Numbered from the stretch's first letter, positions 11,256 through 22,299 are shown. The stretch is DNA of 64,000 bases from Zygnema cylindricum (GCA_037447655.1 JBBHKE010001742.1:62001-126000); one strand, 5' to 3'. Numbers and translations are program-made. The notes: generated by a model not told the origin, from the sequence alone.

Positions 11256-11481
11256 CAGTACACCGCCAATCGCTATTAGCGTAGATGTTTCTTTAGCGTA
11301 TACAAATAACTAGCGTGGTTTACGCTTATTGGGAATTTGGAAGTTTTGAAGAAAATGTTTACTCTGATTAGGAATTAGGTTTTTTTTCAAATAGTATGGA
11401 TAATTCTATTTGAGAATAAAAAAAAAAAAAAACGGGACGGATTTAGCGTACACAACGCTAATAGCGATTGGCGGTGTACTG
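11256..11481. mobile_element. Stowaway/Tc1-mariner-like MITE, 226 bp
   Basis: Inverted ends CAGTACACCGCCAATCGCTA and its complement, flanked by TA on both sides (11254-11255 and 11482-11483). The TA duplication and CAGT start fit the Tc1/mariner superfamily. No coding capacity. Diverged relatives with the same CACCGCC..ATCG..TATTAG ends are at 26676-26884 and 60654-61206. Confidence 0.75.
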
Positions 11482-11785
11482 TAGTACATTCACCCGAATT
11501 AGTATTGATCAGTAGATACTCACTGTGAGTATTTAGTTTAGGACTTAGCCAAATTTATGTATCCAGTCTTGGGAACATAGTTATCTAAAGGCAGTTTATG
11601 CGAAACTTGTAGAGACTCTATCTTAAGGTTGATTGGGTCAATTGGTCTGCAACTTTGGGAGTTGTCAGTACATTGTGTTCTAAATTGTGGTGTTGAATCA
11701 GAGTCAGTTTGGACTTGCATATCACATTCTGTGCTAGCTGAAAGTTGGTTGTTGTAGAAGGTACTTGATAGCTTTTGCTGAGGAG

Positions 11786-12211
11786 ATGGCTACTTCCACT
11801 ACCACTGCTGGTTCTCCTCCGACAACGGTGGTTGTAGAACAACAGGTTATGGGCCTTTCGTCAAGAATTCCTATCTTCAATGGCTAGAAGTAGGCGTACT
11901 GGGCAGCAATGGTTGAATCTTTGTTTGAAACTGCTGACTTAATGGGGGCCTTGGATGGCTCCCTTGATGAAACAGATCCGGGTTGGGGGAAAAAGAATTC
12001 AATGGCTCGGAACAATCTCATTCTTTGTATCTCAGAAAATCTGGTCATGTCGCGACTGAAAATGAAGAAGGCGAGGAAGTTTTGGACATCCCTAAAATCT
12101 GCTTTTGAGAAAGCGAATGTCCAGGAAGAGCTCCTGGTGGCTGGAAAAAGTTGGGGCTACAAATACACGGGGGGAACTATGGTCGAGTATTGTGACAAGG
12201 CGCCGCATTAG
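11786..12211 (+). pseudogene. Family-B Copia gag, truncated
   Basis: The frame opens with ATG at 11786 inside the LTR (MATSTTTAGSP...VVVEQQ) and reads across the LTR end and primer site as VMGLSSRIPIFNG. Two TAG codons at about 11885 and 11891 interrupt it. It then continues as a UBN2-type Gag domain (AMVESLFETADLMGALDGS, MSRLKMKKARKFW, VQEELLVAGK), homologous to the family-B gag at 44258-45013. It stops at 12211, just before the left border of the carboxypeptidase duplication, so the rest of the element is missing. No CCHC knuckle or pol is present. Confidence 0.85.
11845..11855 (+). promoter_or_regulatory. Family-B primer-binding site
   Basis: GGTTATGGGCC immediately follows the LTR end. 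It is complementary to the initiator Met-tRNA anticodon arm over eleven bases. Here it is part of the gag reading frame (V-M-G). Confidence 0.65.
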
Positions 12212-13491
12212 CGTGATTAACGCTAATAACGATTCGCAGTGTGGTGGAACGTGTCAGGTAAGGTATTTGCAGTGTACAGTGAGGAAGAAAAAAAAAAGAC
12301 TTATAACGGTGTTGTGGGTCAGACAACTTTGTAGTATCAAATGGTGAAATAGGAATCGATCATATGCGAATGTATTTGGTTGAGTATTCTCTTATGGTGA
12401 TGGAGTTAATGTAATGCTTCTGCTTGTGTCAGCATTTATCTTTGTTATTAATCCTATCACTAATTAGCAACCTTTGTGGAGGTCACCCCGTAGCTTTGAG
12501 GACTTGTATAGAATCGTTATGCCAAACATCATGTTGTGTTGCATTTATTAAGAATCCTTTTGTATATGTACTTTATTGTCCTTGCACATAATAGCCATAA
12601 ATATAAAGTTATTATAGCCACAATCGCAAGAAAACACAAGCCTCCGCATTTTGTGGAGGTTAAGGCATAGTTAAAAAGTACATGTGGTTTAGTGCTTATC
12701 TCAGAACCTGCTATTTGATGCGCTTAATAAGGTTTATAATTAAATTTAAGAAGTATATTTGTTAAGGGAAACTGTCGTCAATGAAAGCATTGATTGAGTA
12801 TTTACCTGAAAACCATTGTTTATTTCAATCAATGGTGTTAATGAGAGCAACTAGGATATATAAGCTTACTTTGTTTGGAAGAGCACTGAGTATCACGATT
12901 TGTTGAAGTTAAAACAATAGCATTTTGAAGGCATACGTAGCCCTTCTCCAAACAACAATGTCGAAACACACTAACGAGGATCATTAAATCATATTAAACA
13001 CAGACGTAAAAAAAAATTAAAGTAACATAGTAGTTAGAGCAATGAACACACTTGTCTTGCATTATGCGGTCAAATAGTGGTTTTGTTACAAAATATTGAC
13101 TTCTTATGAAAATTCACAAAAGGTACCAAGTGTGATGCATTGAATTTTTGTTGCACATATAAACAAGTCACCACAATGTTCGATACAAGTTTTTCAACCT
13201 TATTACACAGAAGGATGGAATCAATATTTAACATAAAGTAAATGATTAAGAATCAAAAATTATTATTTAACTCACATTATCGCATAATATCTCATAAAAA
13301 TGTCCCACAATGATAACAACGATAGCTATTGTCTTCCTCAAAAAAATATCTTCACAACCGCCAAATCAACATTCCCAACCTAAAAGAGTCCTTCGCTATA
13401 ATTCCCTTTTACTTTTTGGACAAGAATGACTTAAAACCAAAATTTGAAATACATACAGGTATAGAAGAAGAAAGGTTTGCAAATTTTATTC

Positions 13492-16400
13492 CTACGGATA
13501 TGCGACTATTGGGTCAAATTCAAAGGGACTTTGTGGAAGAGTTTGTTTTGCAAGAAATTGTTTAAACATGTAAAGCGCCACCTCGGGTTTATCATATGGG
13601 ACAAAATGACCGGCTCCTTTGACGGTCGCAGCTGTTAGCCCTTTGTACTCTCCAATCCAACCAGAGGGCTGTTAAAATAAATAAAGGAAAAAGAAAGGGT
13701 AACGTTACAGCGACTAGCAACAATGATCATGGAGAGAAAAAGCAAGCAAGCAAAAAAACAGCAAGGAAAGAAAGAAAACAGCAGGAAAACGGCAAATGGA
13801 AAACGGAAATGCTAAATTCATCAGGAAACAATCTGCAAGAATAATCATTGTTGACCTTTTGTACAATCCAATCTTGCCAAAGATTTGTTAAACATGTACA
13901 TTTATTTGTTTATACACATCTATACATGCATGTGGGTATATATGCACTAAAGAAGTAACTTGAACGGAAAAACCGTACCTGATCATAGTAGTACCACGGA
14001 TAATAAGAATTTCCCTCTAGAGAGAGACTGAGGGATTCTATGTTCTTCCTTGTTCCGTAAAACGGAACCACAACATCTGTATCGCCACTGCATAAATGTC
14101 CACAAGGAGACCAAAAAAGTCAAAAGGGGAGAAAAAGAGCGAGAGAGAGGGAGGGAGTTGAAAAGCTAAGGAGATTGTCGAACGGAAAGATGGAGACAGA
14201 GAGTGAGTGAGAGAGAGAGAGGGATGGAGAAAGAGGGAAAGAAGGAGAGATGGAGAGATGGAGAGAGGGAGGTAGAGGAGAGAGGGCATGGGAGAGGGAA
14301 GAGATATAAAAGAGGAGAGCAAGAATGCGAAAGAGTGAGGAAAATAAACTTGCAAATTACAAATTGATAAGAAACCAGAATTAAGAGTCGAGTCGCCTCA
14401 CCTGTACAACCAAACCTGAAGCTTTTCTTTTATAAGTTGTTTCAGAATGCCAACAGTAGAAAAAACGTCTCGTGAATAGTACAATGAATAACTGCAAAGA
14501 GCACATAGAAACGTTTAAAAAACGTGGACACACGATTTTGTGTGAGTTTGACTTTTTCTGCTCAATCACCGATCTCCACTATTAAGAATTAATGGCATCT
14601 AACGTTTTAAACTGACACCACAAACTTGCATTTTTAAATACCCAGTTCCAAATTCCCAATTCTCACATTTCCCAAATCTTCCAATTCCCGATTCCCGATT
14701 TCCTGTTCCTTGACTTTCCCAATTTCCTAACTTTTTCAATTCTCGATTACTAAATTGCCCGAGATCCTAATTCCCGATTCCAATTCCCATTTCCCAACTT
14801 TCCCAGCATTCTGAAATTTTCCGAATTTTCCCGAATTTCCAATTTTCCAAGTCCTAATATTCCCAGTCCGATGTCACATCACATGTATTTCTTACCTGTT
14901 GCACACCGTCCATTCTATGCCACCAGATTTTACGTGGATGGCTTTCTGTACGGAAGGAGTGTTTAAATATCTGTCGTTTCATGGTCAACTCCGGTCAACC
15001 ATGGTTAGATACGGTCAAGTGTAAGTCAAACATAGTCAACGATGGAAAACTATAGTCATCATTGCTCCAACAAAGTGAGCGCAAATTACAAAAAATGGCA
15101 AAGAGAAAGATGATAGCTCAATCTGGTCAACTTCACTCAAAATTAGCCATTCTTGGTTATCCATGGTTTGGGACTAAAATGAGCTTCGGCTTGGGATTGG
15201 ATGGGTTTCCTCTAGGATTTGGTAAACTAGGCCTTGTTTTGGAAAAGGTTCAAAATTGGTATTAATTACTGTGAAATGATGTGAAACTAGTTGTGAGAAA
15301 TTGATTTGAAAATTGTGTAAAATTGGTCAGGAACTGGTGTTAATTTGTTCCGAATTGTTGTCAGATTAGTGTGAAATTTGGTCTGACATTTTGCAAAAGG
15401 GTGGTGTTAACTTGGTCTGGAAGTGGTGTGAAATTATCGGGAAATTGGTGCAAAATTGGTTAGGAACTGAAGTTAAATTGGTAAAAAATCGATGTGAAAT
15501 CAGTGTGGAATCGGTTTGAAAAAAAATTGATGTGAAATTGATGTGAAATTAGCGAAAAATTAGTGTGTAATCATTGGTGCGAAATTGATGGGAAACTTTG
15601 GTAGGAAGTGGTTCGAAACTGGTTTGGAGTTGATGTAAAATAGGTGTGGAAATGGTAGGAAATTAAAAAGGAACTTGATTTTTCCGTACTTGTAGATCCA
15701 GCGGTCGTAACATGCCGGATTGTCGATACTAAAGGGCTTTGGGACGGTGGAGGGGGCCGGTTTCCCGACTTTAGACCCCGTTTTTAAATTGGGAACTCCG
15801 GTACTTATTACCTACAATATAGGAGCAAAGCCTCAAGTAAACAACTAAATAAAGTAAAGGCATGAGTAAATGAACAACAGAATAATTGACCAATCGAATA
15901 CATAAGCAAGCATAGAATGGACAAGAAAAGTTTATGAAGAGGTTTAGTAAATGAATAAAAACAAAAATACCTATAGAAATGCAAGAAGAAATAAAGGATA
16001 GAAGATATAAATGATAGAAGATGTAAATGATAGAAATAAATTAAAGAAGATACAAATGATAGAAATAAATTATAAACGATACAAATTATAGAACATATAA
16101 ACTATGTAGGAAGATAGATATTGTACACATTCTGCCACAATGTAAACAATCTCTTTCTTTGTCCTTTTATTTACCTCTTTTTTTGTCTCATTCTTCATCC
16201 TCTCTCTCGCATCATCCTGAAAAGATTCGTGATATAAAATAGACCCATTTTGGTTCGATTTTAATCTTCCCTCGAAGCCGGAATATGTGCAAACGGGCGC
16301 AAATGCGTCTGGAAAATAGAGGGGGGACGAGGTAAGGGGGAGGGTAACGGAGAGGGAGAGCGAGAGGGGGAGAGGGAGGGAGAGCCGCAGAGAAAAAGCG

Positions 16401-19400
16401 AGAAAGGGAGAGGGAGAGCGGGAGAGCGAGAGAGGAGGAAGGAGGGAGGAAGGAGGAATGGAGGGGAGAGAAGAGAGAATTCGAGAAAAAGAATGGCAGA
16501 GAGGGAAAGGGGGAGCGAGGGAGGGGGGGGGGGAACAAAGATGAGGCAAGAAGATGAGAAGGGGAAGGAATGGAGATGGAATGGAAGGGTGGAGGAAGAG
16601 AAATGGAGGGAGAAGGGAAGGGTGGAATGAGATAATGGATGGATCGAGAGGGACAAAGGCGGAGAGGGGTGAGGGAGAGGGAAGAATGTAGGGATAGGAG
16701 CAGGTGATAATGGAACTTATTTAATAAGTTTAATAATCTATTCGAAAGATTTTAGAGATAACAATAAAAGAAAAAAAAGAACAAAAATAACAGAAGCTCA
16801 CCATACAGATCGAAGGCGTCCTGCTCGGAAAGGAAATGTGAAATAACAAAAATAAAAGTAAGAACAAAAAGGAGAATAGAAACTTTTTAAAAGGATAAAC
16901 CAACTGTTAGAAAGCTTTTGGAGGATGAATCAATTTTAAGTTTTTTTTTTCTTTCGCTAAGGACAAAGTGTAAAGCTAATTGTTTCGACTCCAATTAAAG
17001 CATTTTTTTTCTTTTCTTTCCTTTGTATTATGCAAACAAACGAGGAAAAAAAAGATTTTGTAAGAAATTCAAAAAGGACAAGGATAAAACAAATGTAAAT
17101 TCAATAAATAAACCCCTTTCGAGATAAAACAATGTTTTCATTTTTTGATGGAAAAAAAGAATTTTCATCAACACGATGCATTTTTGTATGGCCCGAATCA
17201 TGCCCACATTTTGTAATTTTTGTTGAATTTTTGTTCTTTTTTTATTTTCAAATTCCATTAACATAAAATTTCATTAAATGTCTCAATCTTATTGAATTCA
17301 TGTTAGCGTCGACAAATTCTCATTTAACATAAAAAAAAAAGGTATGAAATTTCTGTAGATTTCACTTACAATATAAAATCCGTCACTTTGAAAAAATGAT
17401 TCAATAGCAAACTGCATTCCGAGGTAATCATTGTCATTGTTCATATATGCATTTCCGATTATGACTCCTTTAAGATTCATTTTCATTTTGATTTTGAATT
17501 TTGAAGGGTACTTATTCCGGTCAACAATTTGTTTTGCAAGTTGAGGCACATAATGTCCTGTGACATCAAATAATGAAAATTATTGTTAGGAATCTTAGAA
17601 ACATTTTATTACGCACAGTCTGTCGATTGAGTGATATAAGAATATCATTTAAGAGAATTTCAATATCTTGGTATTTGTCCAAATCTTTCAACTTCCAATT
17701 TCCCATAGACGAATTTATGTTTGATCTCCAATAGTGTAGTGTGTTCCATTCGGATACAAAAGAAAAAAAAAATGTCTACAAATTGATGTCTGATGTTCGA
17801 TGGGTGGTGTTCAACATTCAATGTTCAATTTTCAACTTCCAACACGGTGTCAAATATTTGACACTCAACATCTGATATCCGATCCAATGGCCAATGTTTG
17901 ATGTTTGATTATTGTTGTTTGGTGCTTGATGTTCAATGTTTCATGTAATTTGGTTGATATTTGATGTTTTGATGTTTGATGTTTTGATGCTTTGATGTTT
18001 GAATTTTGATGGTTGATCGTTGACCATTTGATGCTTGACCATCGTTGTTTGGTGTTTTTGGTGCTTGATGGTTGATGTTTAATGTTTAACGTTTGATGTT
18101 CAACGTTGAATGCTTGATTTTCCTCCATTCATTTGTCAATATTCGATGTTTACTATTCAACTTTCAAATTTCTATGTTTCACATTTGATGTTCAATACCC
18201 AGTATTAGATATCCAATGTTCAATGTTTGATGCGTTCGTTGTTTCGGAGGAAACTATATTGTGAATTGTTATTAGCGCTAATAAAACTAATCCGTTGCCA
18301 GTTTTGTTTTTTGGCCCCCTGAACATAAAATATTGTAAAAATAATAGTTGTTAATTTCTTGATGTTAGTTTGATAGCAGTTGAAAATCGCCATATTGTTC
18401 TGACCCACACTAAAATAAACAACAAAATGTATGTTTCTTAACATTATAGAACCTTCACAAGCTGCTTTACACGAGAAACTTAAATTGCAAATATTTAAAC
18501 TAAAAACTTAAATATATAGACAGTGATATAAAGCAATATTTGCAAGCACAAAACGTGAAAGAATATAAGAGGTTGGAGATTAACATAATATTTTCAGGAA
18601 TTTCTCGGGCAGTTTAAAAAAAGTGCATCTAGACTCACAAAAAACGGTGCAAAAAAAAAAAATCATCAAGTTTGATAAAATTAGAGTTTAATACAAGCAT
18701 AACAGAAGAATGATACTTGAAAGATTCAATGATATATATATATATATATATATGAATATATATATATATTTAAAAAAAAAAGGAAACTCACCTGCATAAC
18801 TTTCTCCGGAAAGGTAGAGAGGTCTTGTCTTATATGCAGGGAATTTGGTCAACCACCCCACCAAAAAGCGGTAATTGTCCAGGCCTGGAGAGGGAGAGGG
18901 AGAGAGAGGGATAAACGAACTGTGATTTCACCATTGAATAATGGAGTTTTTTTTTATATTTCACCTAAAAAGAAAAACAAACAAACTCGCAAGTACAGGA
19001 AAAACTAACCAAGGGAAAGAGAAAAAAGTCATAATGGTTCACCAGAAAAAGAAAATAAATAAACAAACAAATAAATAGATGAATAGAATAAATACACATG
19101 GGTGAGATGTGTCATGAAGAGGGAAAGGGGGAGGGAGAGGGAGGGGGCGAGGGAGAGGGAGAGGAAGAGAAGAATGGGAGGAAACGAGAGGCAGGAGAAA
19201 GAAGGAGAGATGATGTAGAGGAAGGGGAGTGGAGAGATAGGGGAAAGGCAGAGGAAGAGAAGAAGGGGAAGAGGGTTAGGTTGGGAGGACTTCAGTGGGA
19301 GGAGGATGGAGGAGAGGGGAAGGGGGAAGGGAGGGAGAGGCGAGGTTGACGGAGTGAGTCTCGGGAATATCCCATTTTTGAAAAGAAACTATAAAAATAA

Positions 19401-21724
19401 TCTAAAAACATTTGAATAAAAATAATAAATAAATACTTTTTCAAGATTGATAAATTACACATTGTCAACACATTCAAATAACTCAAATAACAAAAGTAAC
19501 ATTAAAATCATTAAAAATGTACAAAAAATAATTGTGGTTAAAACTTAATAATATAAAAAACATGAAAGCATTGTGATTTAACCATTGAATACAAAAATAC
19601 CTTATTTTATTTCACCATAAGAAAAAAAAAAACTTGCCAGTGTTGATCACAGGAAAACGAAAAGGTCACAGAAAAATGAGGATTTCAAGTACTTTCACCG
19701 GATAAAAAAAAAAAAAATGAAGGTATAAATGAATAGATAAATATATACATATAAAAAAAAAAAAAATGAAAGATCTTACTAGTAGTGGCGTCATTTGTAA
19801 TATAATCCGCATCATTTTCCGAATAACTGAAACCGACACCCGCCGGAGATTCTACATATAACATATTGGCCTCTGGTACCCAATAAAAAAAAACAATAGT
19901 ATTATTAACCACAAACAATAATGTTTTTACAGACGTCTTTTTTCTTCCTTTTTTCTCCCTTCTGTTTTCTCCCATTTATTTTCCCTTCTTTTTTTTAACA
20001 TGGGAGGATAGATAAGAACAAGGGAGGATACAGAAAAAAACAAAAAAGAGAAAGATTTGGATTTTTTTGCAATATTTGCACCTTTGTTCCATGCGTACGG
20101 ATTCCGTTTTAGGGCAGTTCCAGAACTGTTTTTTAGTCTGAAAAGAATACAATACCGCTGGCCACGATTAGTGGGGCTATTTTTGTTTTTCTTTTGTATT
20201 TTTGCTTTTTTTTTTTTTGGTGTCATTACTACTTTATCAAACTAATTTGGTCTCAATTCATTGTACAAACGGGAACTCCACAGTAATTCCTAATTCTTGT
20301 TTTACAATGAAAAAAACAAAGAAAAAAAATATCCTTTGGAGAATATTCAAATAGAGAATGTTTTTATATGACATTCTTTGGGTTAAAGGCAGGGAGATCA
20401 CCTCCATGGCCCATTCTCTGCGAAGAAGCCCGCCCCAATGGAGGAACATCCAGGCCCTGAAAACAAAAATACTCCATGAATATGAGACATGATGTATGAA
20501 TATAATAATACTTATTATAATTTATACAAACATAATATGAGAAATGAGATATGAATGCGATATGAGAAAATGCATATGAGACGTGAGATATAAAAATGAC
20601 ATCCCATAGAAGGTATGGGCATCAAAATCGGACATGAACATTGGAGGAAAACGTTAGACATTGGCAATTGGACATTAGACATGAACTTTGGAGGAAGACG
20701 TTAGACATTGGCCATTGGAAAATAAACAAGGCACATTACAAATTACACATCGCATACTGAAAAAAAACAAGGAAGTTACATTGGAGATCGTAAATCCAAC
20801 ACACATCGGACATTAGAGATTGGAAATCAAAATTTCAAAGTTAAATTGGATACGGGACATCGATGCCCTTCGCACAATCAGACATTAGAGGTAGAAAATG
20901 TAGAAATTAGAAGTTGCATTGGACGTCGGACATCGATATCCATCAGAAATTTGGATATTAGAGATTGAATTTTCAACAATAACCACTGAATTTCGAACTT
21001 GAAACATTACAAGAAGAACGTTAAACATTGAACATTGAAATTTGAAAATTGAATGGTTAGGTTGAATCGCTAATAACGTCAATGTCTTTTTAACAACTTC
21101 AATAAATTTTCCCTCCGCGCCAACGCGTCCAATTTCCGTTTGGAGACCGCCAACCGGAAGGTAGGATCCGTACCTTTTGATGTTTTAATATTTTTTTCGT
21201 CACTTAAAACATCTTTTCTCAGCACATTATTGTCGAATCTTCAATTTGAAACCGCCAATCAGGGGCTGAGAATGTTGCCTTTCAATCGCAACCGTCAAAA
21301 TCCGATAAATGTGTACGGAGAAAAGATGTTTTAAGTGGCGAAAACAGCAAGTAGCGAAATAACATTAGGGCTAATAAGGATTCATGGTTCAATTTCTCAA
21401 AAACAACCAGTACACGTGACATCTCAACATTAAATTCCTTCCATTTCATTGGTCCGCACCTCCATTGAGCCACAAAACAAGCGGCTTTTTTGTCGCATTC
21501 ACTTCCGCCTCTGCGAACGCGTAGAAAAACGATTTTGTCGTATTCGGCAGTCGGACATATCCCGCGTACTGCGCAAAGTTGACTTTTCCCGGCTGCCCAG
21601 GCCAACCGTGGGGCAAAAGGTCCGCCACGTCAGCAGAAGCACTCGGCAATCCTTTGAGGAAAAACGTCAGCGTTACGAATGTCACGAATCCGCAGTAAGT
21701 CGCAAAGTTTGAACAATGCGCCAT
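13492..21724 (-). CDS. Secreted serine carboxypeptidase (peptidase family S10), 13 exons
   Basis: Removes C-terminal residues from peptides; plant members work in the secretory path, vacuole or apoplast, and some became acyltransferases. Exons in transcript order: 21724-21460, 20456-20402, 20137-20082, 19872-19780, 18884-18792, 17557-17370, 16820-16802, 16308-16175, 15811-15690, 14970-14896, 14491-14402, 14087-13979, 13668-13492. All have AG acceptors and GT donors and the phases join, giving 491 residues, normal for S10. Seen: signal peptide (hydrophobic [11 protein letters not shown], likely cut near SASA/DVAD, residue 31), [18 protein letters not shown] (oxyanion region), [19 protein letters not shown] (Ser185), [22 protein letters not shown] (Asp401), GAGHFVP (His454). 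The ATG at 21724 is chosen because the frame upstream has only GTG. The 19-base exon 7 and exon 8 are the least certain. Whether it is a peptidase or an acyltransferase cannot be told. Confidence 0.9.
14110..14330 (-). repeat. Polypyrimidine tract before exon 12
   Basis: About 220 bases of GA-rich plus strand (CT-rich in the transcript), mainly CTCTCTCC-type repeats, ending just before the exon 12 acceptor at 14088. Open frames across it are low-complexity artefacts. The pseudogene keeps the equivalent tract at 59125-59320. Confidence 0.85.
14630..14880. repeat. Diverged ATTCCC minisatellite in intron 10
   Basis: Degenerate repeats of CAATTCCCGATT type between exons 11 and 10. The inverted counterpart at about 46200-46420 (GGGAATCGGGAATC) is in the pseudogene, so the array predates the duplication. 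Confidence 0.8.
15250..15665. repeat. Diverged GTGAAATTGGT minisatellite in intron 9
   Basis: About 400 bases of imperfect 11-14 base units (GTGTGAAATTGGT variants). The reverse-complement array (ACCAATTTCACA) is found at about 32850-33260 in the pseudogene copy. No coding potential. Confidence 0.85.
16318..16690 (-). repeat. Long polypyrimidine tract before exon 8
   Basis: About 370 bases of almost pure purine on the plus strand (GAGGGAGAGGGA), hence pyrimidine in the transcript, placed directly before the exon 8 acceptor at 16309. Three overlapping Ser/Pro/Leu-rich open frames here result from composition only. Confidence 0.85.
17780..18240. repeat. TTGATGTTTGATGTTC minisatellite in intron 5
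   Basis: About 450 bases of imperfect ATGTTTGATGTT/ATGTTCAATGTT units on the plus strand, between exons 6 and 5. A related array in intron 1 (20620-21060) runs in the opposite orientation. Confidence 0.85.
18731..18770. repeat. (TA)n microsatellite
   Basis: Two runs of TATATATATA separated by GAATA, just downstream of exon 5 in the transcript sense. Simple repeat, likely length-variable. Confidence 0.9.
19098..19345 (-). repeat. Polypyrimidine tract in intron 4
   Basis: Purine-rich plus strand (GAGGGAGAGGGAGGGGGC), so pyrimidine-rich in the pre-mRNA, 200 bases upstream of the exon 5 acceptor. A shorter CT run (18886-18910) touches that acceptor. An open frame of acidic and basic residues across it is compositional. 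Confidence 0.8.
20620..21060. repeat. ACATTGGAMATTAGACAT minisatellite in intron 1
   Basis: Imperfect units of ACATTGG/ACATTAGA type. The reverse complement resembles the intron 5 array (CAATGTTTGATG), so the two could pair in the pre-mRNA around exons 2-5. Confidence 0.75.
21198..21343. mobile_element. MITE in intron 1
   Basis: Ends CACTTAAAACATCTTTTCTC and its complement (GAGAAAAGATGTTTTAAGTG) bracket about 146 bases. A diverged copy with the same interior (AATTTGA-AC-GCCAAT-AG) is at 63067-63221. No target duplication is evident, and the superfamily is unknown. Confidence 0.7.
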
Positions 21725-22023
21725 CGCCACACGTGTGGCTTCGTCCACGCGTCGCGCGGTTTTCTTTTGTGAAAGTTTTGGATGAAAGTTTGTCTTTTAG
21801 AGCTTCTCCCGCAGTCCCGCGATTTCTTTCTCTATGGCCTTTTTTTTCATTCGCAGTAAAATAGTAAATGAACAATTTTTGTCTTTGTGAACGAGGTTTT
21901 ATGCTTTGTCGTTTTGTCTGTCGTTTTGCGGCAAAAGCTTTCACCTACCAAGCGTTCATTTCCGTGCGATGGGTATTTAATTATGGTACCGTATTTTTAC
22001 TTCACATGGAATCGAATTCAAAT
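21725..22023 (-). promoter_or_regulatory. Carboxypeptidase 5' region
   Basis: The 300 bases between the ATG and a hAT-like MITE must hold the 5' UTR and proximal promoter. A palindromic CCACACGTGTGG with a CACGTG G-box core (21730-21735) lies only a few bases before the ATG. No convincing TATA box is seen. The transcription start is unknown. Confidence 0.4.
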
Positions 22024-22299
22024 CATAGTTCAAAAGTAGGTGAAAGTAGGCCCATACAATATGCCTATTGTATGCAAAACATACAATATGCCCTTAAGAC
22101 CCATATTGTATTTGGACCTATTCGGACCAATTAAAACATCCGGACCAAAAAGTTATATTTACACCGTCAGATTTAGACGATCGGACGGTCAATGATCAAA
22201 GTAGTGATCTAAGAAGATCACATGAAAAGCCCATAACACAAATTACGCTAAAGGCGCCGACCAAAGGCCTACCAAAAGTCTCATACTTTTGAAACTATG
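22024..22299. mobile_element. hAT-like MITE, 276 bp, upstream of the carboxypeptidase
   Basis: Same ends as the 977-bp element at 9596 (CATAGTTCAAAAGTAGGT; right end CTTTTGAAACTATG). Flanks ATTCAAAT (22016-22023) and ATTCAAAC (22300-22307) are an 8-bp duplication with one mismatch. It is an internally deleted family member that sits 300 bp before the gene start. Confidence 0.8.

Larger units (their letters stand above)
9340..11844 (+). repeat. Family-B Copia LTR interrupted by two DNA elements
   Basis: The segment ends in GTAGAACAACA at 11844, directly before GGTTATGGGC, so it is the 5' LTR of a family-B element. Its outer part aligns with the reverse complement of the solo LTR at 27264-28235: TAATAATTACCTT...AGTGT near 9400, and the TGCAGG-TTC-ACGGAATAGCGC block at about 9500 and again at 10576. 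The start near 9340-9380 is uncertain. A hAT-like element (9596-10572) and a TA-flanked MITE (11256-11481) are inserted in it. A 28-bp direct duplication is present at about 11070-11126. Confidence 0.6.
12240..16400 (+). repeat. Source copy of an inverted segmental duplication
   Basis: This block, covering the carboxypeptidase 3' flank and exons 8-13, is repeated in reverse complement between about 32043 and 62975. Examples: the 12590-12860 flank matches 62380-62660 inverted; exon 11 (14402-14491) matches 46555-46644; exon 9 and the adjoining repeat (15250-15811) match 32628-33260; the GA-rich tract near 16320 matches the CT-rich tract at 32050-32160. The left border is at about 12240 (GTGTCAGGTAAGG). 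The right border lies in low-complexity DNA and is approximate. The region 12240-13491 contains no other recognised gene. Confidence 0.85.

Noticed and set aside
12240-13491. A separate gene downstream of the carboxypeptidase
   Set aside because: The duplicated flank has no long frame on either copy, and differences between copies show no codon pattern.
16070-16656. Three overlapping Ser/Pro/Leu-rich open frames on the minus strand
   Set aside because: They are a pure polypyrimidine tract read in three frames; only the 16175-16308 part is used as exon 8 in the gene model.
19098-19349. Glu/Arg/Gly-rich 83-codon frame
   Set aside because: Translation of a GA simple repeat within intron 4 on the antisense strand.
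21722-21748. GTG at 21748 as the carboxypeptidase start
   Set aside because: GTG is not a normal eukaryotic start; the ATG at 21724 directly precedes a good signal peptide.
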